Below, piece by piece: positions 62,364 through 64,000 of a DNA stretch of 64,000 nt. The notes beneath the pieces were generated by a model. It saw only the letters and a program-made list of their open reading frames with translations, was not told where the DNA came from and searched no databases. The stretch is from Chitinophagaceae bacterium. Its GTDB lineage: Bacteria; Bacteroidota; Bacteroidia; Chitinophagales; Chitinophagaceae. Position 1 is the stretch's first letter. Each line of letters opens with the position of its first letter. The stretch covers positions 50,125 to 114,124 of the forward strand of contig JAHBTJ010000022.1 of the NCBI GenBank assembly GCA_019638595.1. Direction: 5' to 3'. The translations under genes and the position numbers were made by a program.

Positions 62364-63026
62364 ATGATGCAGACAATGTTTGAGAAACTTCAACTTTCTG
62401 AAGAAAAGAACCTGCTTATTCAAGGCTTACCATCTTCCATTGAAAAACAATTTGCCAAAATTTCATTCGCTAAAAATGTAACCCCTTTGCTCAGATCAAG
62501 GCGGATTGATTTTGCATTGGTGTTTGCCATCAACCAAAACCAGTTAAATGGTATACTAAAAGAAGTATTGCCAGCGCTGGATGAAGACGGTAAGCTTTGG
62601 GTAGCGTATCCTAAAACTACTTCAAAGATCGTAAGCGATTTGAACCGTGATTGCAGTTGGCAGCTTTTAAATCAAAGCGGCTACGAAAGCGAACACCAGG
62701 TAACCCTCGACCATGTGTGGACCGCTCAACGGTTCATTAAGCCTGAATGCGTTAAAAACGGTCAAACCAGGTTTATCAAGGGGCAGGCGCAAAATGAAAT
62801 TAAAGGAGTTGATGACAAAGCCCGTACTGTAACTCCTTCTGAAGATCTGCAGGCTTTGTTCCAGAAAAATAAAAAAGCCGCCCAGTTTTTTGATAAGCTC
62901 TCTTTTACCAACAAAAAGGAGTATATAAAATGGATTGAAGCTGCAACAGGCAAACAAAGACCGGAACGGTTGGAAGCAGTTATAAAAAAATTGCTGGAGC
63001 AGAAAAAAAATCCTTCCGAAAAATAG
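62364..63026 (+). CDS. DUF3052-like and OmdA-domain cytoplasmic protein
   Basis: This 220-residue protein has two parts. The N-terminal region (about 1-130) resembles DUF3052, with LWVAYPKTTSKIVSDLNRD near 78-96 and VTLDHVWTAQRF near 112. The C-terminal region (about 168-215) resembles the bacteriocin-protection YdeI/OmpD-associated (OmdA) helical domain: FFDKLSFTNKKEYIKWIEAA and RPERLEAVIKKLLEQKK. Both domains are of unknown function. Two adjacent ATGs at 62364 and 62367 are equally possible. It is followed by a weak heptanucleotide array. Confidence 0.8.
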   Translation: MMQTMFEKLQLSEEKNLLIQGLPSSIEKQFAKISFAKNVTPLLRSRRIDFALVFAINQNQLNGILKEVLPALDEDGKLWVAYPKTTSKIVSDLNRDCSWQLLNQSGYESEHQVTLDHVWTAQRFIKPECVKNGQTRFIKGQAQNEIKGVDDKARTVTPSEDLQALFQKNKKAAQFFDKLSFTNKKEYIKWIEAATGKQRPERLEAVIKKLLEQKKNPSEK

Positions 63027-63067
63027 CCGTCAATCTGAACAGGTGTGCCTGCTGCCGGCAAGGCAGT

Positions 63068-63272
63068 ACAACAGCTAAATACATATATTTCACAACCCTA
63101 CGCCTTATACCTTCCACCAAAGACTGATAGCTTATAGCACTACTTTTGCAGTCGTTGGTGTTCGGTACAGCAATGCCGTTGTTGTGTGTTTTCACCAACA
63201 ACAGCTAAGTACATCAGTTTTACAACCTATACCTTATTCCTCATACCTTATACCAGGGCTAACAGCTACAAT
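63068..63272. repeat. Weak heptanucleotide array and direct repeat
   Basis: The 322-nt spacer 63027-63348 has heptad runs such as ACAACCT, ATACCTT, ATTCCTC, ATACCTT and ATACCAG (63224-63258). A unit ACAACAGCTAA..TACAT with a downstream ACAACC...CCTTAT motif occurs twice (63068-63115 and 63199-63250). It is much less regular than the other arrays. The only other feature in the spacer is the terminator at 63288. Confidence 0.5.
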
Positions 63273-63287
63273 CTCATATACAGGGTT

Positions 63288-63325
63288 ATTCAAAATAAAA
63301 GGCTTCCCGTCTTATGCGAGAAGCC
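63288..63325 (-). terminator. Terminator of the right-edge nuclease gene
   Basis: On the minus strand GGCTTCTCG, a 7-nt loop and CGGGAAGCC (one U-G pair) are followed by TTTTATTTTG. This is a strong intrinsic terminator about 25 nt after the stop codon. Confidence 0.85.
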
Positions 63326-63348
63326 TCTTTCCACCACACTTAATATAT

Positions 63349-64000
63349 TTATTTCTTCTTTTTCAGCGAGGCGCGGATCTTTTTTACAAAGCTTACCGGC
63401 ATTTCAGCAATATCAGCTACCTGCTTATCTGAAAGTCCCAGCTTAATGATCAGGTTTTCAATAATATCCCGTTTACCCTTCTCCATTCCTATTTCAAAGG
63501 CTTCTTCCCGCTCTATTTTCTTTATGGCTTCTATAATACCCATGGCAATGGTACCTCCTGTTAATTGTTGAATTTGCGTATCAAATTTACGGTTTATTTC
63601 ATCGTTTCCAATGTAGATAAAATTTTTCAAAAAAAACAGCAGCTTCTCTATCTTTTTATGGCTGAATTTTTTGCTTTGTATCAATGCTTTTGCAACGGTA
63701 AGCCGGTGATTCGCCAGCTCTTCTTCCGGTACTTTACCCTGTAACGATGCTTTCTGCGCTGCCAGCACGATCAGGGCAAACGGATTGTCCATGGCCAGCA
63801 GTTCGGTTTCGGAGTGATCGAAAATGTGATACGCATTGTAGCGGTAGGTAATTTCAGTACCCATAAATGTTTTATGGAATGTATCGGGATGCTGCTGGCG
63901 CCTGTTGCCGGTAAATATTGCCAGGGCAGTTACATCTGCGGCATAGCGGTCATATATACGATACCAATATTGAAACATACGTTTCGGAAAATTCTTTGTG
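63349..64000 (-). CDS. PD-(D/E)XK nuclease family (Rpn/transposase-like) protein (partial)
   Basis: The visible 216 codons read leftward from the right edge and remain open there (TKNFPKRMFQYWYRIYDRY in the first positions), so the N-terminal catalytic PD-(D/E)XK region lies mainly outside the window and the ATG at 63978 is not the true start. The pattern KRMFQYWYRIYDRY and the tail IGMEKGKRDIIENLIIKLG are typical of the large Rpn/PD-(D/E)XK transposase-like family in Bacteroidota. The C-terminal helices (GLSDKQVADIAEMPVSFVKK) look like a small DNA-binding unit. Mobility is not shown. It has its own terminator. Confidence 0.8.
   Translation of the reverse strand, partial: TKNFPKRMFQYWYRIYDRYAADVTALAIFTGNRRQQHPDTFHKTFMGTEITYRYNAYHIFDHSETELLAMDNPFALIVLAAQKASLQGKVPEEELANHRLTVAKALIQSKKFSHKKIEKLLFFLKNFIYIGNDEINRKFDTQIQQLTGGTIAMGIIEAIKKIEREEAFEIGMEKGKRDIIENLIIKLGLSDKQVADIAEMPVSFVKKIRASLKKKK

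Overview
The window looks like a chromosomal segment of a Bacteroidota bacterium, most likely a member of the Chitinophagaceae or a close relative. The evidence is two SusC/SusD outer-membrane uptake pairs, many SPII-type lipoproteins, near absence of Shine-Dalgarno sequences, repeated promoter cores of the Bacteroidota form TAnnTTTG, and moderate G+C. No rRNA, tRNA, CRISPR array, intact transposase or prophage was recognised.

Layout. 1-2 kb: leuD (cut by the left edge) and leuC. 2.2-18.8 kb: a carbohydrate utilisation locus read right to left from a divergent AraC regulator: D-2-hydroxyacid dehydrogenase, AldA-type aldehyde dehydrogenase, DUF4038/apiosidase-like glycosidase, SDR, sugar isomerase-like TIM barrel, HpcH/HpaI aldolase, bicupin, SusC, SusD, a strong terminator, then a GH78 alpha-L-rhamnosidase. 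The enzymes fit breakdown of a rhamnose-containing glycoside to pyruvate plus lactaldehyde, but the expected sugar-acid dehydratase is not recognisable. 18.8-30 kb: orphan histidine kinase, site-2-protease-like peptidase, pepT, gcvP, fatty acid hydroxylase family protein, YkgJ-like cysteine-cluster protein, CPA2 antiporter. 30-42 kb: sulfatase, MFS exporter, deoxynucleoside kinase, folK, sppA, an ABC-2 permease, an SRPBCC-like protein, then a second sulfatase next to an exported formylglycine-generating enzyme that keeps both catalytic cysteines. 41-44 kb: desaturase, DUF488 protein, class II fructose-bisphosphate aldolase. 44-52.7 kb: a second SusC/SusD locus with a zinc metallohydrolase lipoprotein, a DUF4302 lipoprotein and a short collagen-like lipoprotein. 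52.7-55 kb: two glycosyltransferases that both appear to start at TTG. 55-56.4 kb: a gene-free island of dispersed repeats. 56.4-63 kb: housekeeping genes (rpsO, pnp, prmA, plsY, an M48 peptidase). Right edge: part of a PD-(D/E)XK (Rpn-like) nuclease family gene.

The most unusual structure is not a gene. Several intergenic spacers (411-487, 22853-23060, 30001-30126, 31645-31898, 37304-37408, 42601-42733, and weaker around 63.1-63.3 kb) consist almost wholly of degenerate heptanucleotide words laid end to end in constant 7-nt phase. The same few words recur, in either orientation, at different loci. They fill spacers from stop codon to start codon and in at least one case (pepT) run into the end of the reading frame. 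At least three further families of short dispersed hairpin-bearing repeats are present.
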